DNA of 58,377 nt from the NCBI GenBank assembly GCA_913009755.1, contig CAJVWU010000014.1, positions 1 through 58,377 on the forward strand, written 5' to 3'. Under the pieces are notes generated by a model. That model saw only the letters and a program-made list of their open reading frames with translations, searched no databases and was not told the origin of the DNA. The position numbers were made by a program, and so were the translations under genes. Within the stretch, counting starts at the first letter, position 1; each line of letters starts with the position of its first letter. This stretch comes from an uncultured Bacteroidia bacterium (lineage in GTDB: Bacteria > Bacteroidota > Bacteroidia > Bacteroidales > F082). Shown piece after piece: positions 9,447-17,586 of the stretch.

Positions 9447-10313
9447 TCAGAAATGAAATGTAATACCAATGGACGGGCCTGAAAACGTTGCCTTTACTTT
9501 GTAATCTTCGTTTTTGATCCGGCCATAATGATTTAATATTATGTGGTTCCAACCTGCTTTTACAGAGGTAATCCGGCCGGTGCGGTAGTAAACGTAGCCG
9601 GAAACCTGAACAGAAGATTTGCTTTGGTTAAAAAGCCCGCCGTAATCCCCTTGCAAAACAAGAAACCATCTTTTCCAGGTAAACAGGTTTTGTATCCCTA
9701 TTAAAGGCTCTACCCAAACCGGGTTAATATCCAGTTTGTTGGCCAGGCCATCCAGGTCAGAATAAATTTTTTGAAAATAAGCCCGCAAACCAATGTAACC
9801 GTACAATTCATACCTGAATTTTTCATTCCTGGCGGTTGCATTCACGATTCTGTATCCTCCAAACAGACGTAGGTTTACCGAACGGAAATTAGCCTGAACT
9901 ACCTGTTTATCATTATAGTTAAATTTCACTGAATTTCCAACGGCACCCGCAATCCCGTCCAGTTGAACCAGAAAACCGTTTTTTTCATAAGATATCTTCG
10001 TAAGGTAAAAAAACTTCAGGTACCAGTTTTTTGTAAATAATCTTGAAAAGATTTTACCAAATTCCCAGCCAGGTGGTGGCTCAATGGGTTGTTCGGGGTC
10101 CACACCATCTTCGCCTTCCAGCGTTACATCGCCATAAGTAAAATTACCGGCAAATCCCGGAAGCCATAAAGGGAGTTCAATCGTCCAGGGCTTTCCGGGA
10201 ATTAAAAAACTTTTCTGTTGTTTTTTCAATTCTTTATTTGTGGGCGAGTCTTGAGAAAAGGCAATGGAAATAAAAATTGAGAAAACAAGAACAGTAAAAA
10301 ACAACTTTTTCAT
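9447..10313 (-). CDS. Outer membrane beta-barrel protein, unknown function
   Basis: About 288 residues with a signal peptide (FFTVLVFSIFISIAFSQ). I use the ATG two codons inside the longest frame because the first codon would be TTG. After a Pro-rich periplasmic stretch (PEQPIEPPPGW) the sequence alternates polar and aromatic residues (FLVQLDGIAG, VNLRLFGGYRI, ELYGYIGLRAYF, WFLVLQGDYGG) and ends in GPSIGITFHF, a terminal Phe as expected for a barrel inserted by the BAM machinery. No family name recognised. The 222 nt downstream hold overlapping open frames without a convincing gene. Confidence 0.75.
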   Translation of the reverse strand: MKKLFFTVLVFSIFISIAFSQDSPTNKELKKQQKSFLIPGKPWTIELPLWLPGFAGNFTYGDVTLEGEDGVDPEQPIEPPPGWEFGKIFSRLFTKNWYLKFFYLTKISYEKNGFLVQLDGIAGAVGNSVKFNYNDKQVVQANFRSVNLRLFGGYRIVNATARNEKFRYELYGYIGLRAYFQKIYSDLDGLANKLDINPVWVEPLIGIQNLFTWKRWFLVLQGDYGGLFNQSKSSVQVSGYVYYRTGRITSVKAGWNHIILNHYGRIKNEDYKVKATFSGPSIGITFHF

Positions 10314-10457
10314 AAACAATGACTAAACCTACAAGGAGAAGAATTTTTTAAAAGGCAAAAGTAATACATATCAGGCAATTATAACTGTTAATAAATTACA
10401 AAAGAGCTGAGGACAAGACACATCACTTTTTTGAACACCCTCGGCATCAACAACTCA

Positions 10458-11432
10458 TCACTCCTCATTCATCACTCCTATCCTCTCCCCCGTCTTTACC
10501 GAAGTTTCAAGACCCTTTTCCGTATTTTCGAGTAAATCTTCATCAATAAGAATCTTATTCTTTTCAAAAAGGAGTACAACCGTGGAACCGCCGAATTTGA
10601 AATAACCTTTTTCCTCCCCTTTTGTCACAAAATCTCCTTTGTAGGTCTGAACAATGCTGCCTGCCAAGGTGGCACCCACCTCCGCCATGATCACATCGCC
10701 GAATAACGGGTTGGAAATGATTACATATTCCCTTTTGTTCAGGCAGAAGATATCAAACATCCTGTGCAATGCAATGGGATTGACCGAATAATAACCGCCG
10801 TTAATTTTCACAACAGGTGATACCCGGCCACTTACCGGAAAATGAAACCGGTGGTAATCATAAGGGGCAAGCCGGAAAACGATCAGGCTCCCGTCATCGT
10901 ACTTTTTGGCCAGTACCGTATCTTCCAGAAACGCCCTGACATTGAAGCGGTGTCCTTTAATGATGAAGTTTCTGTTTGTGATGTCGGCATACGCCAGGCA
11001 TTTGCCGTCGGCAGGCGAAACAACGACATTTGAATTTGTGTCCACCGGCCTTGCACTTTTTTTGAGTTTACGGGTGAAAAAGTCGTTGAAAGTTTTAAAT
11101 TCCTGCTTTTGCGCTTCGCTCATGTCAATGTTATACTCTTCAACGAACGGCTTGATTTTATTTGCTGACCGTGGGTTGTCCATCATTTTACCGTAAAGCG
11201 AAGAGACAAATTTTCTTTTTACCAGTGTATATAAGGTTGCTTCACCCACCGGATTGTTGTACAACCACACCAGCCAGCCCTCGCCGGCAATTTTCTCGGT
11301 AATCATCTCACCTGTTTCACGGTCAACATATTGAACAGGTTGCGGTTCCGGCGAAGGATAAAATGCCAACCCGATAATCAGCAACAACAGGAAGAGAAGG
11401 ATATATTTTATTGTATGTTTTTTTGTTTTCAT
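10458..11432 (-). CDS. psd: Phosphatidylserine decarboxylase
   Basis: Converts phosphatidylserine to phosphatidylethanolamine at the inner membrane. From the chosen ATG (MKTKKHTIKYILL) the protein has 324 residues and begins with a membrane anchor (ILLFLLLLIIGLAFY). The frame is open further upstream, but that part overlaps a gene remnant and is not conserved-looking. Family motifs: FNDFFTRKL (115-123), SPADGK (139-144), YHRFHFPVSG (193-202) and GGST (281-284), where the proenzyme cleaves itself and the Ser becomes the pyruvoyl group. Catalytic Asp142, the His pair 194/197 and Ser283 are all present. The last residues (GVMNEE) run into a GGAGTGATGA direct repeat, so the original C-terminus may have been altered. 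Confidence 0.93.
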   Translation of the reverse strand: MKTKKHTIKYILLFLLLLIIGLAFYPSPEPQPVQYVDRETGEMITEKIAGEGWLVWLYNNPVGEATLYTLVKRKFVSSLYGKMMDNPRSANKIKPFVEEYNIDMSEAQKQEFKTFNDFFTRKLKKSARPVDTNSNVVVSPADGKCLAYADITNRNFIIKGHRFNVRAFLEDTVLAKKYDDGSLIVFRLAPYDYHRFHFPVSGRVSPVVKINGGYYSVNPIALHRMFDIFCLNKREYVIISNPLFGDVIMAEVGATLAGSIVQTYKGDFVTKGEEKGYFKFGGSTVVLLFEKNKILIDEDLLENTEKGLETSVKTGERIGVMNEE

Positions 11433-11538
11433 TTTTTTATCATTATTATTTTTCAATCCTGCCCCTTCCAGTTCAACACCGGATAAATGATCTTCGGTTT
11501 CAGAGCAGCATATTTTACAATTTCCGTTTTTCCGGCTT

Positions 11539-11754
11539 TCAGACACCCCCGTTTCTTGAGCCAACATACCAGGTATATTTATAAACGGGATCATTGATCC
11601 GCGGAACAGCTATTTCGGATATCCAGTTTCCGGTACGGTACGGGCCAAGAGTACGGAATTTAAAATCACCGGGGTTGAACTGCGAGGATTTGATTTGTGT
11701 AAAACCCTGAAATGCAACAAATAAAAGTGCGGTCAACAGAAAAATATTTTTCAT
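11539..11754 (-). pseudogene. 5' remnant of a large BNR-repeat secreted protein
   Basis: A 71-codon frame with an intact signal peptide (NIFLLTALLFVAFQGFTQ) followed by FKFRTLGPYRTGNWISEIAV and YTWYVGSRNGGV. This is how roughly 1000-residue sortilin/BNR-repeat proteins begin; the expected continuation GGVWKTT is lost because the frame hits TGA straight after GGV (a one-base change would give VWK). The remaining 900 or so residues are absent, and psd starts about 100 nt downstream. Most likely the rest was deleted. Expression of the short peptide cannot be excluded. Confidence 0.75.
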
Positions 11755-11838
11755 AATGGAAAATGGTTTTTGGAAAGGATAAAGGTAGAAAAACCAGGCG
11801 ATTTAAATGGTTATACATTTTTCAATATATTAGCCGTC

Positions 11839-12525
11839 ATGATCGGAACCATTGTCAATGTAATAACCGTTCTCGCCGGAGGCTCAATCGGCTTGTTGTT
11901 GAATAAGAAGCTGCCACAGCGGTATATCCGTATTTTTTTCCAGGTTGTCGGGTTGTTTACGCTTTTTCTGGGGTTTTCCATGGCACTGAAAACTACCCAC
12001 GTTTTGCATATAATCATGGCCTTGATTTTAGGTGCTGTCATTGGCGAAGCCCTGAGGCTTGAACACCGGATTGAACAATTGGGTGACAAAATAAAATCCC
12101 GGTTGAAACTGAGAAATGAGAAATTTACCGACGGGCTGCTCACAGCATTTTTGTTGTATTGCATGGGGTCACTGACCATTCTGGGCGCCATTGAAGAGGG
12201 GATGGGTGGCAGCCTCAGGTTGCTGCTCATCAAATCGTTGATGGACGGAGTGTCTTCCATCGCACTGGCCTCAGGTCTGGGCATAGGCGTCCTGTTTTCT
12301 GCCATTCCGTTGCTTATTTACCAGGGGGGGATTACGCTGCTGGCCATGGCCTTCGGAGAATTTTTTCCGCAGGTTTATATAACCGAACTTAGTGCGGTTG
12401 GAGGGATACTTCTTATTGGTTTGGGGATTGATATACTGGATATTAAAAAGATAAAAGTGATGAATATGCTTCCGGCTTTGGTAATGATTGTCATTCTGCT
12501 GTGGCTGTGGCCTGGCACTATTTAG
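11839..12525 (+). CDS. DUF554 family membrane protein
   Basis: Integral membrane protein of 228 residues. The frame is open upstream to a TTG at 11770, but DUF554 proteins characteristically begin M(I)GTIVN..., matching the ATG used here (MIGTIVNVITVLAGGSIGLL). Further family features are VVGLFTLFLGFSMAL, LGAVIGEALRLE, LLYCMGSLTILGAIEEG and a final hydrophobic helix. About six or seven membrane segments are visible. The family has been suggested to transport small molecules, but no substrate is established. It is divergent from the BNR-gene remnant. Confidence 0.88.
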   Translation: MIGTIVNVITVLAGGSIGLLLNKKLPQRYIRIFFQVVGLFTLFLGFSMALKTTHVLHIIMALILGAVIGEALRLEHRIEQLGDKIKSRLKLRNEKFTDGLLTAFLLYCMGSLTILGAIEEGMGGSLRLLLIKSLMDGVSSIALASGLGIGVLFSAIPLLIYQGGITLLAMAFGEFFPQVYITELSAVGGILLIGLGIDILDIKKIKVMNMLPALVMIVILLWLWPGTI

Positions 12526-12650
12526 CTTTTTCTGTTTCTTAATCTTTTTGCTTTTCGTTGCCGGGAAACCCGTACGGAATCTATAATTTCAGTTTATTGA
12601 TTTTTTCCTGCGGATAACAGACTAATCTTCCCGGGCTTCAAACTTATTTC

Positions 12651-12658
12651 TATATTTG
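12651..12658 (+). promoter_or_regulatory. -7 box TATATTTG ahead of homogentisate operon
   Basis: TATATTTG matches the Bacteroidota -7 consensus TAnnTTTG and lies 29 nt before the hmgA start. No clear TTTG -33 box sits at the expected distance, so the promoter may need an activator or be weak. Confidence 0.6.
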
Positions 12659-12687
12659 CACCCAATTTTAATTAAATCTAAATAAAA

Positions 12688-13845
12688 ATGCCACATTATC
12701 AGCATAGGGGAAAAATACCTCCAAAACGACATATTGTTTTCAGGAAACCCGACAGCAGCCTGTATGCCGAGGAGGTGGTCTCCACCGAAGGTTTTTCAAA
12801 TATTTATTCAATTATTTATCATGAATACCCACCCACAAAGGTTTTAAAAATTGACAAACCCTATTCGGTTGCCCCCGACGTGGCTGTTGAGGAAAATTTG
12901 CAGAACCGTTCTTTTAAAGGGTTTGATGTGAAGCCCGTTGACGATTTTCTTGAAAGCAGGAAAACCATCCTGTTTAACAGTGATGTTTACATTGCGCTGG
13001 CTGCCCCCCGACATTCGATGACGGATTATTTTTATAAAAATTCGCAGGCTGACGAAATGATATTTGTTCATGAAGGCGAAGGTATTTTAAAAACCGTTTA
13101 TGGTGAACTTCTGTTTTTCAAGGGTGACCACCTGGTCATTCCGCGGGGTACAATTTACCAGCTAACGTTTAAAGATGAGAACAACCGTTTGTTTATTCTT
13201 GAAAGCTTGTCACCCATAAATTTCCCCAAAAGATACATGAACCTGTCCGGGCAATTACTTGAACATTCACCTTTTTATGAGAGGGACATAAAAACACCCG
13301 GAAAGCTGGTAACACACAATGAAACGGGTGATTTCCTGATAAAAATCAAACGGGGCGGCAAGATTTATCCTTACCATTATGCAACCCATCCTTTTGATGC
13401 GGTTGGCTGGGACGGGCATCTTTATCCTTATGCCTTGTCAATTTATGATTTTGAACCTTTAACCGGGCGTATCCACCAGCCGCCGCCGGTTCACCAGACT
13501 TTTGAAACGCCGGGATTTGTAACCTGTGCGTTTGTTCCCCGGCTCTACGATTATCATCCCCAGGCCATTCCGGCACCTTATCACCACAGTAATGTTGATT
13601 CGGACGAAGTTTTATATTATGTGGATGGTGATTTTATGAGCCGTAATAATATCCAACGGGGACAGATCACTTTGCACCCCATCGGCATACCACACGGGCC
13701 ACACCCCGGCGCCATCGAGCGGAGTATAGGCAAAAAAGGTACCGACGAATATGCTGTAATGGTGGATACTTTCAAGCCGCTGAAACTGACAAAAACAGCT
13801 ATGGACATTGAATTTAAAGATTATTATAAAAGCTGGCTGGACTAA
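12688..13845 (+). CDS. hmgA: Homogentisate 1,2-dioxygenase
   Basis: Fe(II) ring-cleaving enzyme that turns homogentisate into maleylacetoacetate in tyrosine breakdown. The 385 residues open with MPHYQHRGKIPPKRH, typical of bacterial members, and the cupin core contains the metal-binding segment PYHHSNVDSDEVLYYVDG (HH at 299-300) and HPIGIPHGPHPG (330-341). The gene is first in a run with 4-hydroxyphenylpyruvate dioxygenase 30 nt behind and fumarylacetoacetase after that, in keeping with catabolic order. Length is slightly under that of the eukaryotic enzyme (about 445), as usual for this bacterial branch. Confidence 0.93.
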   Translation: MPHYQHRGKIPPKRHIVFRKPDSSLYAEEVVSTEGFSNIYSIIYHEYPPTKVLKIDKPYSVAPDVAVEENLQNRSFKGFDVKPVDDFLESRKTILFNSDVYIALAAPRHSMTDYFYKNSQADEMIFVHEGEGILKTVYGELLFFKGDHLVIPRGTIYQLTFKDENNRLFILESLSPINFPKRYMNLSGQLLEHSPFYERDIKTPGKLVTHNETGDFLIKIKRGGKIYPYHYATHPFDAVGWDGHLYPYALSIYDFEPLTGRIHQPPPVHQTFETPGFVTCAFVPRLYDYHPQAIPAPYHHSNVDSDEVLYYVDGDFMSRNNIQRGQITLHPIGIPHGPHPGAIERSIGKKGTDEYAVMVDTFKPLKLTKTAMDIEFKDYYKSWLD

Positions 13846-13875
13846 ACATTTGACAATTTTAAAAAACAAAATATT

Positions 13876-14967
13876 ATGGCAAATTCACTTTCGATAAACG
13901 GAACCGACTACGTTGAATTTTATGTGGGCAATGCCAAACAAGCCGCTCATTTTTATCAGTCGGCATTCGGGTTTCAGCCGGTGGCTTATGCAGGGCTTGA
14001 AACCGGGCTGAAAGACCGGACTTCGTATGTTCTGCGACAGAATAAGATCACTTTTGTGCTCACGGCAGCCCTAACCCCCGATTCCCCTGTTGCAGAGCAT
14101 CAACGGATGCATGGCGATGGCGTTAAAGTTATTGCCCTGTGGGTGGATGATGCACGCAAATCTCATGAAGATACGGTTGCCAAAGGAGCCACCTCTTATA
14201 TTGAACCTTATGATATCAGCGATGAACACGGCGAAGTGGTGCTTTCCGGCATAAAAACTTATGCTGAAACGGTTCATATATTTGTGGAAAGGAAAAATTA
14301 CAACGGGCCTTTCCTTCCGGGCTTCACGGAGTGGAATCCCGAATACAAACCGGAAAATACGGGGCTGATGTATGTTGACCATATTGTTGGTAATGTGGGC
14401 TGGGGCGAAATGGACCAGGTGGCTGAATTTTACCGGACGGTGATGGGCTTTGACCAGTTGGTCTCGTTTGATGACAAAGATATTTCCACCGAATTTACCG
14501 CCTTGAAAAGTAAGGTCATGGCCAGCGACAACCTGCGCATCAAGTTTCCGATTAACGAACCGGCCAATGGTTTGAAACGTTCACAAATAGAAGAGTATCT
14601 TGATTTTTATATCGGAGCGGGGACTCAACATGTTGCCATGGCAACCGATGATATTGTGGCGACAATAAAGCAACAACGCAATCGGGGCGTTGATTTCCTT
14701 TATGTTCCTGAAACCTATTATGATACAGTAACCGAAAGGGTAGGGGAGATAGAAGAAAACATGGAAACGTTGAAAGGCCTGAAAATATTAATTGACAGGG
14801 ATAAAGATGGTTATCTCCTTCAATTGTTTACCAAGCCCGTGCAGGACAGGCCGACTTTTTTCTTTGAGGTCATACAACGCAAAGGGGCAAAATCTTTCGG
14901 AAAAGGAAACTTCCAGGCCTTGTTTGAATCCATTGAGCATGAACAATCCTTGCGGGGTACACTTTAA
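13876..14967 (+). CDS. hppD: 4-hydroxyphenylpyruvate dioxygenase
   Basis: Converts 4-hydroxyphenylpyruvate to homogentisate. The 363 residues have two vicinal-oxygen-chelate halves: the degenerate N-terminal half (about 10-150) and the catalytic C-terminal half. The iron ligands can be read directly: His169 in YVDHIVGNV, His252 in TQHVAMATDD and Glu331 in FFFEVIQRKG. The C-terminal helix (GNFQALFESIEHEQ) that closes the active site is complete. It sits between homogentisate dioxygenase and fumarylacetoacetase with intervals of about 30 nt, so one transcript is likely. Confidence 0.96.
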   Translation: MANSLSINGTDYVEFYVGNAKQAAHFYQSAFGFQPVAYAGLETGLKDRTSYVLRQNKITFVLTAALTPDSPVAEHQRMHGDGVKVIALWVDDARKSHEDTVAKGATSYIEPYDISDEHGEVVLSGIKTYAETVHIFVERKNYNGPFLPGFTEWNPEYKPENTGLMYVDHIVGNVGWGEMDQVAEFYRTVMGFDQLVSFDDKDISTEFTALKSKVMASDNLRIKFPINEPANGLKRSQIEEYLDFYIGAGTQHVAMATDDIVATIKQQRNRGVDFLYVPETYYDTVTERVGEIEENMETLKGLKILIDRDKDGYLLQLFTKPVQDRPTFFFEVIQRKGAKSFGKGNFQALFESIEHEQSLRGTL

Positions 14968-14993
14968 TAAACAAATATAAACCTAACTATCTT

Positions 14994-16268
14994 ATGATAA
15001 AAGCAAACAATCCTGAATTCCGGTCCTGGATAGACGTACCGGAAGACAGTGATTTTCCCATACAGAACATCCCATTCGGGATCATTAAACCTGAAGGTGA
15101 AACTCCCAGGCCGGCCACTCGGATTGGCAATACAGCAATTGATCTGTCGGTACTTTGCGATTTCGGATTTTTCGACAACCTGGATATTCCGGACATGAGC
15201 GTGTTTTATTCCCCCGTGCTTAACGATTTTATTGCTTTGGGAAAATCAACAGGGTCGGTTGTCAGGGAACGGATATCAGAATTATTCAGCATTGACAATG
15301 ATGAGTTGCAGGGAATAGAAGAGGCAGCAAATCTAGTCACCTTCCCCATTGACGAAGTGGAAATGATGATGCCGGTATTTGTTGGGGACTATACCGATTT
15401 TTATTCCAGCATTGAGCATGCCACCAATGTGGGGAAAATGTTCCGCGACCCAAAAAATGCGTTGCTTCCCAACTGGAAACATATTCCTGTGGCCTATCAC
15501 GGACGCAGTTCGTCCATCGTGGTTTCGGATGCCCAAATCCATAGTCCAAAGGGACAGACAATGCCTGCGGATGCCAAAAAGCCCGTTTTCGGGCCTACCC
15601 GTTTGCTCGATTTTGAACTGGAAGTGGCTTTCATAACCGGTAAAAAAACAGAGCTCGGCGAGTCAATTCCGGTTGAAGAAGCTGAAGATGCCATTTTTGG
15701 TCTGGTGCTGTTTAACGACTTGTCAGCCCGCGACATTCAGAAATGGGAATATGTGCCGTTAGGCCCTTTTCTATCGAAAAATTTCGGATCGGTCATTTCC
15801 CCGTGGATTGTCACCCTCGAAGCCCTGGAGCCTTTCAGGGTTGAAGGGCCGGAACAGGATCCGCCGGTGTTGCCCTATCTTCAATATTCGGGAAAAAAAA
15901 ATTTTGATATCAGTCTTGACGTGTTCATCAAACCCGGAAATGGCGAAGAAACACAGGTCACCCGTTCCAATTTCAAATACATGTATTGGAACATGGCACA
16001 GCAACTGGCCCATCATACAGTAAACGGCTGTAATATGAATGTGGGTGATATGTGTGCTTCGGGAACCATTTCAGGCCCGACGCCCGACTCTTACGGTTCA
16101 ATGCTGGAATTGTCGTGGCGAGGTGAAAAACCCATCAAGATGAAAGACGGTTCCGAAAGAAAATTCCTGGAGGATAACGATACCGTAATCATGAGGGGGT
16201 ATGCTGAAAATGAAGATGTGAGGGTGGGCTTTGGTGACGCTGTTGTTAAGATTTTGCCGGCTACATAA
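14994..16268 (+). CDS. fahA: Fumarylacetoacetase
   Basis: Last enzyme of the homogentisate pathway, splitting fumarylacetoacetate into fumarate and acetoacetate. The 424-residue protein has the SH3-like N-terminal domain and the catalytic FAH domain. Active-site and metal residues known from the mouse enzyme are all visible: Asp135 and His142 in TDFYSSIEHATNVG, Glu208/Glu210 in DFELEVAF, Asp242, Arg246 and Gln249 in NDLSARDIQKWEY, and Lys262 in GPFLSKNFG. It follows the hydroxyphenylpyruvate dioxygenase gene by 26 nt. No maleylacetoacetate isomerase is present in the window. Confidence 0.96.
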   Translation: MIKANNPEFRSWIDVPEDSDFPIQNIPFGIIKPEGETPRPATRIGNTAIDLSVLCDFGFFDNLDIPDMSVFYSPVLNDFIALGKSTGSVVRERISELFSIDNDELQGIEEAANLVTFPIDEVEMMMPVFVGDYTDFYSSIEHATNVGKMFRDPKNALLPNWKHIPVAYHGRSSSIVVSDAQIHSPKGQTMPADAKKPVFGPTRLLDFELEVAFITGKKTELGESIPVEEAEDAIFGLVLFNDLSARDIQKWEYVPLGPFLSKNFGSVISPWIVTLEALEPFRVEGPEQDPPVLPYLQYSGKKNFDISLDVFIKPGNGEETQVTRSNFKYMYWNMAQQLAHHTVNGCNMNVGDMCASGTISGPTPDSYGSMLELSWRGEKPIKMKDGSERKFLEDNDTVIMRGYAENEDVRVGFGDAVVKILPAT

Positions 16269-16280
16269 TTAGATTACCTT

Positions 16281-16298
16281 GTTGTTGAGGACACCAAC
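16281..16298 (+). repeat. Copy 1 of the GTTGGTG-AGGA-CACCAAC palindrome
   Basis: GTTGTTG-AGGA-CACCAAC, an 18-nt hairpin with one mismatch in the stem, located just after the fahA stop. Close copies are at 41023-41040 (perfect) and, on the opposite strand, 42451-42468. Confidence 0.7.
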
Positions 16299-16386
16299 AA
16301 TGGTAGATATACAGATTTTAACGATTAAATAAAATCGTTGCGGTCGTTGCCCCACTGCATGAGTTCCTGTCAAAAAGAAAAACGTA

Positions 16387-17265
16387 ATGAAACAAATTGA
16401 TCCAAAAGACCTGGGTAACCAAAACCTGCACAAGCTCCTCCTGGGAGGCGTGGCTCCCCGGCCTATCGCCTTTGCCAGCACGATTGATAGCGAGGGCAAT
16501 CCAAATCTTTCCCCTTTCAGCTTTTATAATGCTTTTGGGGTAAATCCTTCCACGCTGATCTTTTCCCCTTCGCGCCGTGGCCGTGACAATACAACAAAAC
16601 ACACCCTTGAAAACATAAAGGAAGTCCCCGAAGTGGTCCTCAATGCCGTAACCTACAATATGGTTCATCAGATGAGCCTTTCCAGTACGGAATACCCAAA
16701 AGGGGTTAATGAATTTGTCAAGGCGGGATTTACCCCGATAGAAAGCCTGAAAGTGAGACCTTTCCGGGTGAAAGAATCCCCATTACAATTTGAGTGCAAC
16801 GTGCGGGAAGTGATAGAAACCGGCGGACAGGCAGGATCGGCAAACCTTGTGGTCTGCGAAATCGTGTTTATCCATCTTGATGAAACCGTCCTTGATAAAA
16901 ACGGCATGATTAATCCTGATAAACTTGATTTGGTAGGACGCCTGGGCGGGGATTTTTATGTACGCACATCGGGCGATGCCAAATTTGAAATCCCCAAACT
17001 CCTGACTACACTCGGGATAGGTGTTGACAGCCTGCCTGAATCAGTTAGATTAAGTAAGGTGCTTACCGGAAACGACCTGGGACAACTGGGAAACCTGGAA
17101 AAACTGCCTTCACCGCAAGAAATAAAGAAAATGAAAAATACGCCTGAGTTCCGGGAACTGCAAAATAACCTGAAACAACTGCACAGGCACGTACAATCTT
17201 TAATTAATTCGGGTAAAGCCCGGATCGCCCTGAAATGGTTGATGGCTTCGGATGATTCTATTTAA
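16387..17265 (+). CDS. Flavin reductase-like (FMN-binding split barrel) protein
   Basis: A 292-residue protein of the flavoprotein DIM6/NTAB type: GGVAPRPIAFASTIDSEGNPN near the N-terminus (read as residues 21-41), then LSPFSFYNAFGVNPSTLIFS and DNTTKHTLENIKEVPEVVLN, the FMN-phosphate and isoalloxazine contacts of this fold. An extra 100-residue C-terminal tail is mostly helical. Such proteins bind FMN and reduce flavins or act as oxidoreductases. It follows fahA in the same direction after 118 nt holding the palindromic repeat, so it may be co-transcribed with the homogentisate genes; a direct catabolic role is inference only. Confidence 0.82.
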   Translation: MKQIDPKDLGNQNLHKLLLGGVAPRPIAFASTIDSEGNPNLSPFSFYNAFGVNPSTLIFSPSRRGRDNTTKHTLENIKEVPEVVLNAVTYNMVHQMSLSSTEYPKGVNEFVKAGFTPIESLKVRPFRVKESPLQFECNVREVIETGGQAGSANLVVCEIVFIHLDETVLDKNGMINPDKLDLVGRLGGDFYVRTSGDAKFEIPKLLTTLGIGVDSLPESVRLSKVLTGNDLGQLGNLEKLPSPQEIKKMKNTPEFRELQNNLKQLHRHVQSLINSGKARIALKWLMASDDSI

Positions 17266-17281
17266 AACGATTATCATCCCT

Positions 17282-17313
17282 GACCTGCCGGATAGATTAA
17301 TTCCCGGCAGGTC
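17282..17313. terminator. Perfect 10-bp hairpin after the flavin reductase gene
   Basis: GACCTGCCGG / CCGGCAGGTC with a 12-nt loop, 16 nt downstream of the stop. There is no U-run, so it may be a transcript-end stabiliser or part of the repeat element that follows rather than a true intrinsic terminator. Confidence 0.5.
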
Positions 17314-17319
17314 GAAAAT

Positions 17320-17575
17320 AAATCCTGCCGTCGCCACGGGATGAATCCCGCAGCTCAAATTTCATGCTTTCCCTTCGGGAAGCCTCCATATCCCGGAGGG
17401 ATAAACGAACCCATAGCCCATTGATTCATCAATGGGCAAAAAGTCACCCGGCAACCGACCCCGCGGGTTAAGGTAGTTTGTCCCGCCCGGTGGCCTGGCT
17501 CCCGGCGGGGCCCAACAGGAGCCCTGACTTTCCGCCGGTTGGGCATTGCCGCATGATTTCATATCAATTTAGTTA
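17320..17575. repeat. Multi-hairpin GC-rich intergenic element
   Basis: This gene-free stretch, between two converging genes, is packed with palindromes: GGGATGAATCCC, CTTCCCTTCGGGAAG, TATCCCGGAGGGATA, GCCCATTGA-TTCA-TCAATGGGC (17416-17437) and CCCGCCCGG...CCCGGCGGGG. It is distinctly more GC-rich than its surroundings. Two overlapping 60-codon open frames run through it on the minus strand but look like by-products of the palindromes. An interspersed repeat of the REP/MITE kind is the likeliest reading. Confidence 0.6.
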
Positions 17576-17586
17576 CTCCGCTTTTA

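Noticed and set aside
11433-11594. N-terminal extension of the psd frame
   Set aside because: Overlaps the BNR remnant and has no family similarity; the membrane anchor starts at the internal ATG.
17355-17562. Two overlapping 60-codon frames
   Set aside because: They lie wholly inside the multi-hairpin repeat and reflect palindromic composition.
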